From Pohlia nutans (Eukaryota > Streptophyta > Bryopsida > Bryales > Mniaceae): a stretch of 64,000 nt of DNA. The translations under genes and the position numbers were made by a program. How positions within the stretch are numbered: the first letter of the stretch is position 1; each line of letters starts with the position of its first letter. The notes under the pieces are model-generated. The model saw only the letters and a program-made list of their open reading frames with translations, was not told the DNA's origin and did not search any database. Below are positions 1 to 11,376 of this stretch, piece after piece. The stretch is from the NCBI GenBank assembly GCA_022496805.1, contig CM040094.1, forward strand, positions 682,001 to 746,000, written 5' to 3'.

Positions 1-1
1 A

Positions 2-3000
2 AAACCTATTTCAAAGAGAAAATTTGTTGTACAAAAAGGTTATACTAGAGGCCAATGGACTGAAGAATTGATGCAAACTACTATCCAGAGTATTAAATCA
101 GGACAAAGATCAATTAGAAATGCATCCAAGTTCTTCTCTATTCCTACCTCATCTGTTAGGGATTGGATGTCAGGGAAGACAAGGACCAAAAGACATGGTC
201 ATGATCCCTACCTAACAGAGGTAGAGGAACGGGAACTTAAAACCTGGTGTTTTAAAATGCAAGAGATGGCATTTTCAGTAACCTTACCTATCCTCAAGAA
301 TACAGTAAGAGACATTGTGCAACGATTCCCACGGCAACATCCTTTCAAAGATGACCTTCCTGGCCAAACCTGGTGGGAATGTTTCAAGTCCCGGCATCCA
401 GATGTGGTGTTAAGACTTGGTGAAGGTTTAGAAATGAAGAGATGCGTTGGCTTAAACCACAAATCATGTTCACATTTTTATAGTGGATTAACCACTGTGA
501 TTACCTCTCATGGATATGAAGCATCTCACATATGGAATATGGATGAAACTGGGGTCCAGACAATAGGGAAAAATAGTACCCTAAAAGTTGTAGCAAAAAG
601 GGGTTCCAGAAATGTGAACATTCCAGCAGGTGACAACAGGGAATGGTTGACTATCGTTGTGTGCATCAGTGCTCATGGTACTTACATTCCTCCTTACTAT
701 ATATTCAAGGGAAAATATTTGCTTCAAAATTATGTGGAGCTATGTGGACCTGGAGCAGCAATGAACGTTCAAGAAAATGGTTGGATTACGAATGAGATAT
801 TTTGTGACTGGCTTGAACATTTTAAATCAAATGTTCCTGGAGGAGTCAGCAAACAAAATAAGCATCTTCTTATTTTAGATGGACATTGCAGCCACGTTAG
901 TGCTACTGCACTTGATACTTGCATCAGAATGGGAATTGATATCATGAGTATTCCGTCACATACTTCACACAAAATGCAGCCATTGGATGTATCATGTTTT
1001 AAACCTTTTAAACAGTATCTCCAAGAAGATAAAGCAAGTATGGCATTGAAGAATCCAAATTGGGCGAATAGCATCATGCTGAGAACAACCTTAGCTGGAA
1101 TGGCTGCAAATGCTCTTAAAAAAGCTTTGCAATCATCTACCATAATAGCAGGATTTAAGGCAACAGGTACTTCCTCGATTCTATTTTCATCTTCGTTACT
1201 TTTGCAATTGAATCACATTCAATTTATGTCAAAAATAATAATTTTTTTATTATATATTAAATATGTGGTTGAGATTGGGTTTGCTAAACAACAGGTATTT
1301 TTCCAATAAATTCGAAGGCCATGGAGAGCTTTTATGGACCAAGTATCCCTCATTCAACAAGTTCAATTTTACTTGAAGCTGTGAAGGATGAAAAAGGACC
1401 TGAAGATCAAGCGATTTCAGAATCAAATGACAATATTGAACAGGTGTTGCACAAAAACGTTGACGAAGTAATTAATATGATTCTTGAAGAGGTGCTCAAG
1501 GAAGAAGACACCAATCATGTCTTTTCTGAAGAGGATCCCATTGTTGTGTCAAATGAGGCATCTAAAACAGCTCAAGAAGTTGTTTGGCCATTAAATGACC
1601 CTAATCCAGTTGTAATTAGGGCTATTGATTTTCATTCCCTTAATGAAGGTCAATGGTTAACAGATACTCTCGTGGATTTCTATCTCAAATACCAGGAAAG
1701 AAAATATGAGTGTTTGAAAGGTTTTCATTTCTTCAACAGCTTTTTCTTTAGAAAATTGGTACTTGTTCATCAAGAGGATGGAATATATGGATTTGAAAAG
1801 ATTGGACGTTGGATAAAAGGTATCAACATCTTCAACTGTGACTATATCTTCTTGCCAATTCTACTAAGGTAATATTTCATTTCATTTCATTTGAAATTTC
1901 ATGACTGTTATTCAAAATTTCAATAATTTACTCATATATAAGTGATACTAATATTGTGTTCTTCCATGAAATGCAGTGGACATTGGAGCATGATTGTTAT
2001 CTGTAACCTTTGGAGCTCCATAGCTTGTTTACTCCATCTGAATTCAATGAAATCAACAACTCATTTGGATTTAATGGCACACGTTAAATTGTAAGATTTC
2101 TAAAGTATTTTTCAAGTTTATCAACATTATCCTTTCATTGATGTGTAGATGCTCGAAATATTACTGCAATTGATATGTTATTTGTATTGCAGTCTTTTGA
2201 GCTCAGAGTGGGACAGACAAAACAATATGGCGCCTTTACAAATTCCACGAAAGAAACTCCTTGAGCTTCAGATCCAAGTGATTGATGTAAGCCATTACTA
2301 AACTTGTGCAATTTCTTTATACAATAGAGTAGCAATTTGTACTATCACATATAAAAAGCACTAATTAGAGTAGGCTTGTCCACAATCTATGTTTAGTTTT
2401 TGTTCATTTAGGTACTGATTCTTGGTGATTCTTTTCACTTGTGGTGATTCTTTTCACTTATGGTGATTTTTTTCATATGTGGTGATTGGTGAAAGTTGCA
2501 ACGATTATGTGCAAAATTGTGAGAATGCAGGTTCCTCAACAGCCTGAAGGTAATGGAATAGATTGTGGCATCTATATGCTGAAAAACATGGAGATTGTTT
2601 TAGATACCATTGCTGAAGCTTTTACTTTGGGTCAAAACAGTGAATACACAGTAAGTATACACTTCTTTTAATTAATTTCTTGGTAAATTGTATAAATTAA
2701 TTGAGGTTAACTTAATTATTTGTTAGGCTCAGATAGTGCAACGCTTCCCATGTTTACTCGATTGTTTGTTAGGCTCAGATAGTGCAATGCTTCCCATGTT
2801 CATTTGATTATTTGTTAGGCTCAGATAGTGCAATGCTTCCCATGCTCACTTGATTATTTTACGTATGCAAAGCTTCCATGTTAATTTTGAACGTTTTTTA
2901 TGATTGAACAGTTAAGGAAAGTGAAGTGGGAGCTCAAAAATGTTATATTTCAAGATTTAGAAGCAAATGCAAAGAGAATGAGTATCAAACAAACAATATT

Positions 3001-3590
3001 GATGTTCCAAGGTGGATCAATTTTCTTATCAAATTCCAATGACAAGTAAGACAATATTTTCAATTTGATTATGTAAACTTGATTTTGCTTCACGTCAGTA
3101 TCTCAACCTCTCAATTTTTACACGCATTATTGATTTTCAAATATTTGATTATGTATGTTGTTACAGGACCAATGTCCATCAACAGGAAGACCTCTCCAGC
3201 ATCTTGAAGATTCCTTCATTCCCTACAGCTTCGAGAAGAAAGCCTAAGAATCCCAGAAGATTGAATCCTCATGGAAAATGCTTAACTTCACAAAAATATA
3301 CTTTGGAGAGGCAAAGAGTTGCAAAAGAACTGGAAGATGAGTTTAATAAGCAAGAGGAGAAGAAGCAGAGAAGAGCGAGCCTTGCAAAAGCCAAAAAGGA
3401 TGAAAAAATCTGGAAGCAGCTGGAAAAGGAGAGGGTAGCAGAATTGAAGAAGAAAGAAAAAAAAGAATGCCCAACAGAAAATAAGGTCGAGAAAAAACAA
3501 GAAATGAGGCTTAAAAGCCAACAGCGTCCAACAGTCATGCCTGTCAAAAAAAGAGCTTCTTTTGTAACGCCTCTAGTTAAAGTTGAATGA
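2..3590 (+). CDS. pogo/Tigger-like DDE transposase fused to an Ulp1 (C48) cysteine protease; 5' end outside window
   Basis: Seven exons read in one frame: 2-1166, 1295-1868, 1977-2090, 2193-2286, 2531-2650, 2912-3045 and 3167-3590 (874 codons plus stop). All introns are GT-AG and every phase matches. Exon 1 encodes a psq/CENP-B-type helix-turn-helix (WTEELMQTTIQ onward) and a pogo-type DDE core with acidic residues in NMDETG, LILDGHCSH and PLDVSCFKPFK. The first splice restores the family motif GFKATGIFP. Exons 2-5 encode an Ulp1 fold: WLTDTLVDFYLKY, catalytic His in GHWSMIVICN, Gln in VPQQP and Cys in DCGIYML. The expected Asp after the His is Asn (LLHLNSMK). Exons 6-7 give a Lys/Glu-rich, probably coiled-coil tail. 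Family knowledge: pogo transposases cut and paste at TA, and Ulp1 proteases process SUMO. The joint role is inferred. The start codon and left terminal repeat lie outside the window. It could be an autonomous transposon or a domesticated gene. Confidence 0.85.
2721..2860 (+). repeat. three-copy ~46-bp minisatellite in an intron of the pogo-Ulp1 gene
   Basis: Three direct copies of a ~46-bp unit starting TGTTAGGCTCAGATAGTGCA begin near 2721, 2766 and 2813, within the intron between the fifth and sixth exons (2651-2911). Copies differ by a few transitions. Confidence 0.9.
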
Positions 3591-3598
3591 ACATTGAT

Positions 3599-3815
3599 TG
3601 TGCACGGTTAGTAGTTAATGTAGTTAATTTCCAATGCCCAATACATTTGTATAAACAACTATGAAAAGGTCATGACTTTTCAATAAAAAATTCCATTTTA
3701 CTTTTCAACACTAATATTAAGTGAGCAATTATTTGAATTCAAATACCAAAATTGGAAAACTGTGGTACCCACCTCATAAAAAACAAAATCAAAGTCAAAT
3801 GTGCACGGTTAGTAG
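3599..3815 (+). repeat. 16-bp direct repeat downstream of the pogo-Ulp1 stop codon
   Basis: TGTGCACGGTTAGTAG occurs at 3599-3614 and again at 3800-3815. The pair may be subterminal repeats of the element or a small duplication. The other element end is outside the window, so the terminal inverted repeat cannot be tested. Confidence 0.6.
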
Positions 3816-3819
3816 CCTG

Positions 3820-4361
3820 TTTACGATACAGGAAGAGCTACAGAGAAGATTCTGTAGAAACCCAGCCCCTGGGGCGGGGGTTGACGTTTAAGGGTTAAAT
3901 AATTTGCGCAGACAGTTCACGGCTACCCGCCCCAGTTCCTCCTTTGTCGACTTTGATGCGGGCCTTTATTCGTGAAGCGCGTGGGCGACACACGTCTCCT
4001 TTGAGATCTCCACCGTCCGATCCAACCTCTCCGATCTAACGGCCCACACTTACTGCATGACACACGCCTCGATGGAATGGAATGGCGCCACGTCAAACCT
4101 GGCTTGTGCTCGGCACGATCTCTAGCCATTCCATCTCATTCCAGTACTCCACTTTTGAATTGGTCTAAATAGATTAGCAATTTAATATTAGTTCATGCTA
4201 ATTCATCCAGACTAGTTCCGTAGGAGTTATAGCATTCCCACCAGTGACTGGACCAGTTCAGAAGGAGTTATAGCGTTCCTACAGGTGACTGGTATCCTCA
4301 AATTTCTTGCTAAAAGTCAAGGTCCCAATTTGACTTGGAAAGACTTAACCCCTTTACGACA
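3820..4361. other. non-coding spacer with a GC-rich promoter-like patch
   Basis: No coding exon is seen. Positions 3840-4110 are richer in GC than the surroundings and contain CGTCCGATCC- and GCCACGTCA-like words that resemble plant promoter elements. At 4210-4290 there is a short imprecise direct duplication containing AGGAGTTATAGC. Any regulatory function is speculation. Confidence 0.4.
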
Positions 4362-4556
4362 GGCTTCCATGTGGGGATCGGTATGGGTGGTCGGTCCTCA
4401 AAAGGAGGAAGTTCTACCGAAATGGGTGAAAACATGAGAAGACAAGAGTGTATATTTCATTTGTACCAAAATGGATGGAGCATGGGTGGTTCTTCAGACC
4501 TCAATTCTTGTCTTCTAGTGCCTTCCACCCAACCGATCCCCACATAGAAGGAGGCC
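4362..4556. mobile_element. MITE family A, copy 1
   Basis: About 195 bp bounded by inverted repeats: left CATGTGGGGATCGGT near 4369, right ACCGATCCCCACAT near 4532. A second copy, nearly collinear over its whole length, lies at 43059-43256. Short ORFs across it are by-products. No transposase is present, so it would be non-autonomous. Confidence 0.8.
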
Positions 4557-4588
4557 CCTAGTGTCCAGGGTGGTTCTAGAAAAACCAT

Positions 4589-4651
4589 AATTTTTTGGGT
4601 GATGTTTCTTTAAAACTCTTTGTTGAAATTAAGAAACATCACCCAAAAAAC
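4589..4651. repeat. near-perfect hairpin, ~22-bp stem
   Basis: TTTTTTGGGTGATGTTTCTT is followed after a short spacer by its reverse complement AAGAAACATCACCCAAAAAA. The stem is about 22 bp and the loop about 15 bp. It may be a tiny foldback element or a transcribed hairpin. Confidence 0.8.
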
Positions 4652-5363
4652 TCATAGTATTCAACCGTATGAATGGCATACCTTAATGAAACAAGTGTCG
4701 ATTAAATCTTGGTAAGATTGGACCGTTGAATTGAAAGATTACAGTGTGTCTTTGAATTGTATAATGCACACTCAAAAATGAGATTTTGGGGGGTGTGTGA
4801 CTTCAAGGTTAAATAGAATTTGGGTTAAATTTTCAAAAATGAAAGTGAGGATGTTCAGCAATGACCTGTGTCAACAACTCTTCATTGCAATCATTCATGT
4901 CAAGAACAAACTCATGTATAATTATTGTGAATTTTATAAGTGAGAGTGACTTATCCATGTACGGTTCAGGACAAAATTTATACATTAAAATAAGAAAGGA
5001 GTTGGTACATTGATGAAGATCACATTGCATACACTAATGGAACATGAATAAGAGAACATAATCCAAAAAAATACAAGATAACAAATACAAGAAATACCAC
5101 ATAGTATGTGTGTTGTATTTCTATTTTAGACAAAAGAGTGTTGTCTTGTTTTGCAAATCAAAGAGGTTTCATCAAAATGATTAATAGCAGGGTTAGCCAA
5201 AATTAAATTACAATTTAAGTTAAAAAGAATATGATAAGCACCAAATATGATAGCCTAGTTGTGCATTACAATTAGTTGCTTGTGAGTCCAAAACTTCTAT
5301 ACATGTCCATTAATAAACTATTGATTTCATCAGGAAACTCCAAGGAAGGCGAATGCATATTAT

Positions 5364-5747
5364 CCCCTAAAGGATGTTGGGGGATTTAATATGCTCGTAG
5401 TATCAGGCGATGCTCGGGGGTGTAGAAGTGTGAATTTAGAGGGGAGATTTGTTGAGGAGGTGCATATCTATGCACTGTACATATGGTGATTTTCAAGAAC
5501 ATTTCCATCCGTTGTAAGATCATAAAACAATTACGTATTTTCTCAAAATACGAAAAAAATGCCCTTTCAGTAGCCATATCTTTTTTTTTGCGTCAAATAT
5601 TATCAAATAAAAAAATTGTCTATTTAGTTCGCATTCCAAACTCCAATCTTCATATGTGCAGTTTCTATCAATACTATAGTCTTCATGATGAAATACCATC
5701 TCGAAGAACACTTGCAACCCTTTTTGGCATGCAACCTCCTTTAGGGG
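5364..5747. mobile_element. TTAA-flanked MITE family F, copy 1
   Basis: About 385 bp starting CCCCTAAAGGATG and ending CCTCCTTTAGGGG before TTAA at 5748-5751. The left TTAA has decayed to TTAT. It is homologous over its full length to the copy at 42120-42522. Open frames inside it are not conserved and are not considered genes. Confidence 0.75.
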
Positions 5748-6203
5748 TTAACCAACTGCAATTAGGAATGTGTACGACATTGCAAGTTTTATACTGTTTC
5801 TATATTGAAAACATTTGGAAATAATAGAGTTATCCGAAAACAAACAAAGAGTTTAAGAGGAGCTCAAAGAAGGGTTTGTTGACTTTGTTCTCTATGAATA
5901 CAATTTGTGACAATCACAATCATTGTTCATGAATAGTCCCCATGCAGCGATGTGTAATGTGTGATGCTTCGGAAATGATTTGTGAAGTGGTTTACTGTTT
6001 TGTTGTGAACAGCCAGGTTTGAAGTTTATATGGGAAATGGTTAGTTGTCTTAAGTTAATTCTCTGTGACCTCTCTAAACATTGTGCAGGGAGGTTGTCAC
6101 CAAATGCAACTTTGAAAGGAGACATACTAGTGAATGGGAGGAAGAAACAGCTCTCTTTCGGCATAGCTGTAAGTGCAACACGACATTGTTACTAGTCTAT
6201 TAC

Positions 6204-6453
6204 TGTTGAAACAAACTGATTAACCACACAGGTAGCTTTTACTATCACATTAAGTGAATATATAACATAAGGTTAGTTACTCAGTTACTAACTAACTGTC
6301 CTCGTTTTACTGTTACTAACAATCAGGCTAACAACTATTCTACGTGACTGTGTACTAAGTACTAACAACGGTATCGTTACTAAACTGTATTGTTACTAAC
6401 TACCTCACGTCAGGTGTGACCATGAGAAGCCGTATGGTCCACTTGATCCAACA
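6204..6453 (-). repeat. Copia 3' LTR
   Basis: This 250-bp repeat matches 14939-15188 with about four substitutions. It is preceded by the target-site copy ATTAC at 6199-6203. Internal AGTTACTAAC-type words are repeated. Confidence 0.96.
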
Positions 6454-6462
6454 TCCCCCCGC
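6454..6462 (-). other. Copia polypurine tract
   Basis: On the minus strand GCGGGGGGA immediately precedes the 3' LTR, the expected plus-strand priming site of an LTR retrotransposon. Confidence 0.8.
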
Positions 6463-6525
6463 ACACCTGACCAAGGGTGAGTCCAGATTCGTTGATGCCT
6501 GTAGAGCTTATCTCGAGCTTGTTGT

Positions 6526-7230
6526 GTGATCTTCGTCATGAGTCTTTTGAGGCGTCTGATCCGTGCATGGGTCCAAGACATTGCAGAGAGGGTTTCTCTC
6601 TGGGATTCCTTTGTCCACTTCGTATTATCCTTCTTGGTCTTGTTGAGGAAGGTGAAGGAATTCCTTTCCACTGAGGAATTGCACGAAGACCTTGATGAGT
6701 TCTACGATTCGTTCTCTTCGTTGTCTTTGGATGATTCGGCTGCTTCCATCCTAATTGGAGAAGTTCAAGTGTCTTCGACAGTTACGCTTCCTTCGATGGA
6801 GACCAACACGCTATCCTTGGCTCTCCCTGACTCGATCATACAGGGTTGTCTTTGGTCTCGCCTCAATTCTCCTCCATCAATTTCTGTACTGCGTCGGCTT
6901 CGTCAAGTCAACCATGCTTGGAGAAGCTTCGTGGATTCAACGCTGGAAGGAGTCGCATTGGAGTTTACGAGACTCGACACTCCTGGTTATGCTCAGTACG
7001 TGGCTCAACAACAGCATGTGCTTAGACGCAGAATTAGATACCAGACTCGGTATGAACGTTTTAATCTAGAGATAGGTAATTTTAGGGTAGTGCTTGACAA
7101 ACCTCTATATCCTATGTATAACTTAACCTGGTGTACTACCTCTACTCAAAATGATGCACCAGTTTTATCACACGTAGAGCCTGATACGGAATTATCCTAC
7201 TTCTCTCGCCTAGCGATGGAGTATCACTAA
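6526..7230 (+). CDS. antisense ORF between Copia pol and the 3' LTR, F-box-like protein
   Basis: An uninterrupted 234-codon frame runs opposite to the Copia genes, between the end of RNase H and the 3' LTR. Residues ~95-150 (LPDSIIQGCLWSRL, then VLRRLRQVNHAWRSFV and EFTRLDTPGY) look like an F-box-type helix followed by a conserved Trp/Arg motif. This is pattern recognition, not a search result. Additional antisense ORFs at this position are known from some plant LTR elements. It is intact although pol is broken, so it may be a captured host fragment or an accessory gene. The first 60 residues are hydrophobic and less convincing, so the true start could be an internal Met. Confidence 0.5.
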   Translation: MIFVMSLLRRLIRAWVQDIAERVSLWDSFVHFVLSFLVLLRKVKEFLSTEELHEDLDEFYDSFSSLSLDDSAASILIGEVQVSSTVTLPSMETNTLSLALPDSIIQGCLWSRLNSPPSISVLRRLRQVNHAWRSFVDSTLEGVALEFTRLDTPGYAQYVAQQQHVLRRRIRYQTRYERFNLEIGNFRVVLDKPLYPMYNLTWCTTSTQNDAPVLSHVEPDTELSYFSRLAMEYH

Positions 7231-7248
7231 ATGTAATCTTATTTGCTA

Positions 7249-10200
7249 TCAAAGGATGTGCTGAGTTTCTTTTGTGTCCACCATCTTGAGCATGTCTTGA
7301 ATTTCTATAAAGCGTGTCTTACTCAAGGGTTTGGTTAGTCCATCTGCTGCCTGAAGAGAGGACCGGACAAACTCAACTTGGATTCGCCCCTTCTTGATGT
7401 AATCACGGATCAAGTGACACTGCGCTTCGATGTGCTTGGTACGCGGGTGTAGGACTGGATTTTTCGCCATCTTGATGCAAGACTGGTTATTGCACGAGAT
7501 GATGATTGGTGCGTCGAGCTTCACTTCCATGTCACTGAGCAAGTGTCAAAGCCATTGAGCTTCCTTCGCTGCTTCTGCAAGTGCTCGGTACTCAGCTTCC
7601 GAGGATGATTGTGCTACTTCGGTTTGCCTCTTGCTTGTCCACGAAATTGGCCCACTGTCGAGAGAAAATACAAAACCTGTTGTGGACCTCCTGCCATCTA
7701 CATCCCCTGCGAAATCACTATCTGAATAGCCTGATGGTCTAATAATTTCCCCCCTTTGATAGTGAGTCACTAGAGAGGGATGAGCCTTGACATACCGAAA
7801 TATCTGTTGAGCAGCGTCAAGGTGAGGTTGCTGGGGAGCAGCCATAAAGCGTGAGACGAGCCCCACTACGAAGGCAATGTCGGGGCGCGAGGTTTGAAGA
7901 TGAAGTAATTTTCCTACAGTAATGCGATAGTATGTAGGATCAACTAACGGAGTGCCCATATCTGTGGCCAATTTTGTACCGGGATCTAGTGGGACACATG
8001 TCCCATAACAGTCTTGTAAACCAAGATCACGGAGACATTTGAGAACATACCTTTCATGGGACATGAAGACGCCGGTGGCAGTGTAGAGAAATTGCACGCC
8101 CAAGTAAATTGCCAGGCGGCCAAGCATGGTCATCTCGAATTTTTCGCAAAGCTCGGAAATCAGCCACGAGATCTTGGATGTGTGAGAGCCGATGATGAGT
8201 ACGTCGTCAACGTAGATGACCAAAAGAACTATCAGAGGCCCCTCCTGAAAAACATACAGACTCGGGTCTGCAATTGAAGCGGAGAGACCTACTTCATGAA
8301 GATAGCCATCTATACGCTTGTTCCAAGCTCGTAGAGATTGACGGAGGCCGTAGAGTAATCAATGAAGTTTGCAGACCTTGGATTCTTTGCCTGCAATTAC
8401 AAAACCGGGGGGTTGAACAAGATAGACGTCTTCTTTGAGAATCCCGTTCAAGAAGGCAGACTTGACGTTGAGGTGCAGAACCTGCCAGTCTTGTTGAGCG
8501 GCCAGTGACACCAATGTGCGCATAGTGGTCCAACGTACGACCGGCGCAAAGGTCTCATGATAATCCAGACCTTCAATTTGTTCGTTTTCGCGTGCCACGA
8601 GACGAGCTTTATGAGTCAAAGTACTGTCGGAGCCTGTCTTCAATTTGTAAATCCATTTGGCATGGATGGGACGGCAACCTGTAGGAAGGTCAACAATCGA
8701 CCAGGTCTAATTGCGCTCAACGGAGGCAATCTCTGCTTCCATAGTGCTGAGTCACTGAGGCTGAGAAACAACTTGTCGATAATTTAGAGGCTCACCAGAG
8801 TCTGTCTCCACAACAGTAAGAATATCGTCCATAGTTTGCACAGTAGCCACGTAGTTGCGAAGCCAAGTGGATGGAGCACGAGACCGTGATGATCGATGTA
8901 GAACTGAAGAGTCGTCATCTTGCAAAAACTCGGTGTCGACGAGCCCCGAACCAGCTGGGTTGTCATCAAGATCGGCAGGACGTGGGCGGCGAGTGTAGAC
9001 TCGTAGTGACGGTGATGATGGAGCATGCTCGAACTGGCTGTGATCAGGCAGTGGTGACTGCATAGGGTCGGACTGCAGTGACGGTGCTGGAGATTGGACT
9101 GTGCTGGAAGTCGGAGTCGACAATCTCGGCGGTGACGGCATCGGATTGACGGGAACCAGTGGCTGACGGGAGCCAGTGGCAGACTGCGAGGAGCATGGAG
9201 ATCAGGAGAATCAGTAGATCCTTGAGTCCGGATCTGACTTGATGACGGTCTGGTCGAGGCGTAGGCAGGGTCAAGAACTTCGATGGCTGCATTGTCTTCT
9301 GTCAAAGACTCAATCGAAACACTAGATCGGCCCAGAGAGTTGGGAGGTGAGTACCAAAATCTGTGTTCGTCGAATTTCACGTCGCTACTCACTAGAACTT
9401 TGCGAGTCGCTGGGTTGTAGCAGCGATAAGCCCGGGTGTCATCTGAGAACACGAGCATAATGCACGGTGTAGATTTTGCGTCGAGCTTTGTGCGATGCTC
9501 ATCAGGAACATGCACATGAGCGATACAACCATATACTCGTAAGTGTGCTAGATTAGGAACTTTGCCAAAGAGGCGTTGATAGGGTGAAACCTCCCCGTTG
9601 GCCCGTGTAGGTGACCGGTTAGTGAGATAATTGGCACAATTGACAACCTCACTCCAAAGAAATCTGGGGGCACGGACATCAGCCACCATGGCTCTCGCTT
9701 TTTCAAGCAACGTTCGGTTCTTGCGTTCCGATACACCATTCTGGCGAGGCGTGTGTGCCTGGATGAGTTCTCTAGTGATCCATGTGGATTCACAGAAGGC
9801 ATTGAACTCCTGACTAAGAAACTCTCCTCCTCAGTCGCTCCGCAATGCTAAGATTTTGTGATCTAGGAGATTCTCAACCTTCACTTTGAAGATTTGAAAG
9901 AAGTGAAATGTCTGGGATTTGTTGCACAAGAAGTACAACCACGTAAAACGTGAGAAGTCATCAGTGAAAGAAGAAAAATAAAGAGAGCCTCCTAGCGATG
10001 CTGGTCAAATCATTCTACAGAGATCGGTATGAATAAGAGCAAGGGGACGTTTGGCTCGACGTTCACTGGACTTGACAGCACGTTCTCTAGACTGTTTACC
10101 CTCAATACAACTATTGCAAGGTTTATCAGACCCTGGCATGAGCGGCACTCCTTGAGCAAGTCTGTGTTGGCCTATGAACCTCACACTATGTTGGTTTAAA

Positions 10201-10757
10201 TGTCCAAGACGACGATGCCAGAGGTGTGGCACAATCGGGGACTGAACTGCACAAATTAGAAAGGAAGGTTTTTCTACAATATAGCGATACAATCCTGTGT
10301 CCTCACGAATTCCCCGAGTCACTATCTTATGTGGACCGTCATATACGAGACATTTTTTGTGGTCAAAGACTAAGATGAATCCTTCATCTGCAATTTTGCC
10401 TACAGAAAGTAAATTGCGAGTTAATCCTGGGACGTAGTAAACATCTCGAATGTTTATTTCAGCAGAGGAACCAAAAGATACAGAACTTGTTCCTTGAACA
10501 GATAAGGTCTCGTTGCCAGCAGTAGAGATACTCGCTGAACCTGGGCTAAGGTCTAGGCTGTTGAAAACATTCCGGTCTCCGCTGACATGACGAGAGGCTC
10601 CGGAGTCTACCAGCCACTCTTCCTTTCCAAGGTCTAAGCCTGCTAAGGCAACTTCAAACACGTCTAGCTCTTTCTCAGAACTGTTGTCAAGTTCTTCTAT
10701 CACGACGTTAGAAACACACAATTCGCTATTTACGCACTTGGCTATATAATCATGCAC
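7249..10757 (-). pseudogene. Copia pol: protease, integrase, RT and RNase H, disrupted
   Basis: On the minus strand, 10757-10005 encodes the protease (LVDSGASRHVSG) and the gag-pre-integrase motif (HLWHRRLGHLNQHS). Next come a broken integrase core (FTDDFSRFTW, ALRSD then a stop, GGEF) and the integrase C-terminus (FLWSEVVNCANYLTNRSP, 9710 onward). A frameshift near 9.2 kb moves the reading to the frame that continues to 7249: KARLVAREN, LNVKSAFLNG, YVDDVLIIG, then RNase H (SEAEYRALAEAAKEAQWL, TKHIEAQCHLIRDYI). In-frame stops occur near 8750, 8357 and 7544. The first RT aspartate (normally LDVKSAFLNG) is Asn. The enzyme is therefore dead. Confidence 0.93.
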
Positions 10758-11227
10758 TTGGTCCCCGAGCGCATGATTTAATTTGTCTAACTTTTATTTT
10801 TAAAAAACCAACGATTATTGTCTTTCTTCAATCCCTTACATTGTAAACAAATAATTATTTTAATAAATTTTTATTCTCATCTTTATCTTTTCTTTTATCT
10901 TTTCTTTTTTATCTTGATTTCTTTCTCGTCTTCTTTCTTGTCTCCCTCTTGTCTTTCTTCTTGTCTTCCTTTTGTCTTCGTTGTCTTTTTTTTCTTCTAC
11001 TTTTTCTTCAGTTGTGGCTGCTGAACCCTAAACAATGGGAGCAAACCAAAAAAAAAAAAAAAAAACAAGTTTTTTTTTTTTTTTTTTTTTTCGTTTTTCG
11101 GGTTGGCCGTGGGGTGCTGAATGGCAGCCACCAAAAAAATAAAAATAAAAATAAAAATAAAATAAAATTTCCCTTTTTCTTGGCCGTGGGGTGCTGCTGA
11201 ACCATGAAGGCCTGAATGGCAGCTGCC

Positions 11228-11258
<31 letters not shown>

Positions 11259-11376
11259 TTTTTTTTTGACTTTCTTGACTTTTTCTAAAAATTACTATTT
11301 TTAGTCGCTGGGGTGCGCGGCCGCGCACCCAAAGACTTTTCTTCCTCTTCTTCTCCTTCCCCTCTCCTCATATATA

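Noticed and set aside
8294..9292. Alternative frames over the Copia pol region on both strands.
   Set aside because: They overlap the recognisable RT and integrase reading and lack motifs.
11008..11328. Phe/Lys-rich frames in the foldback arms (also 13124-13668).
   Set aside because: They are translations of A and T homopolymers and TTCT repeats, with no conserved protein signal.
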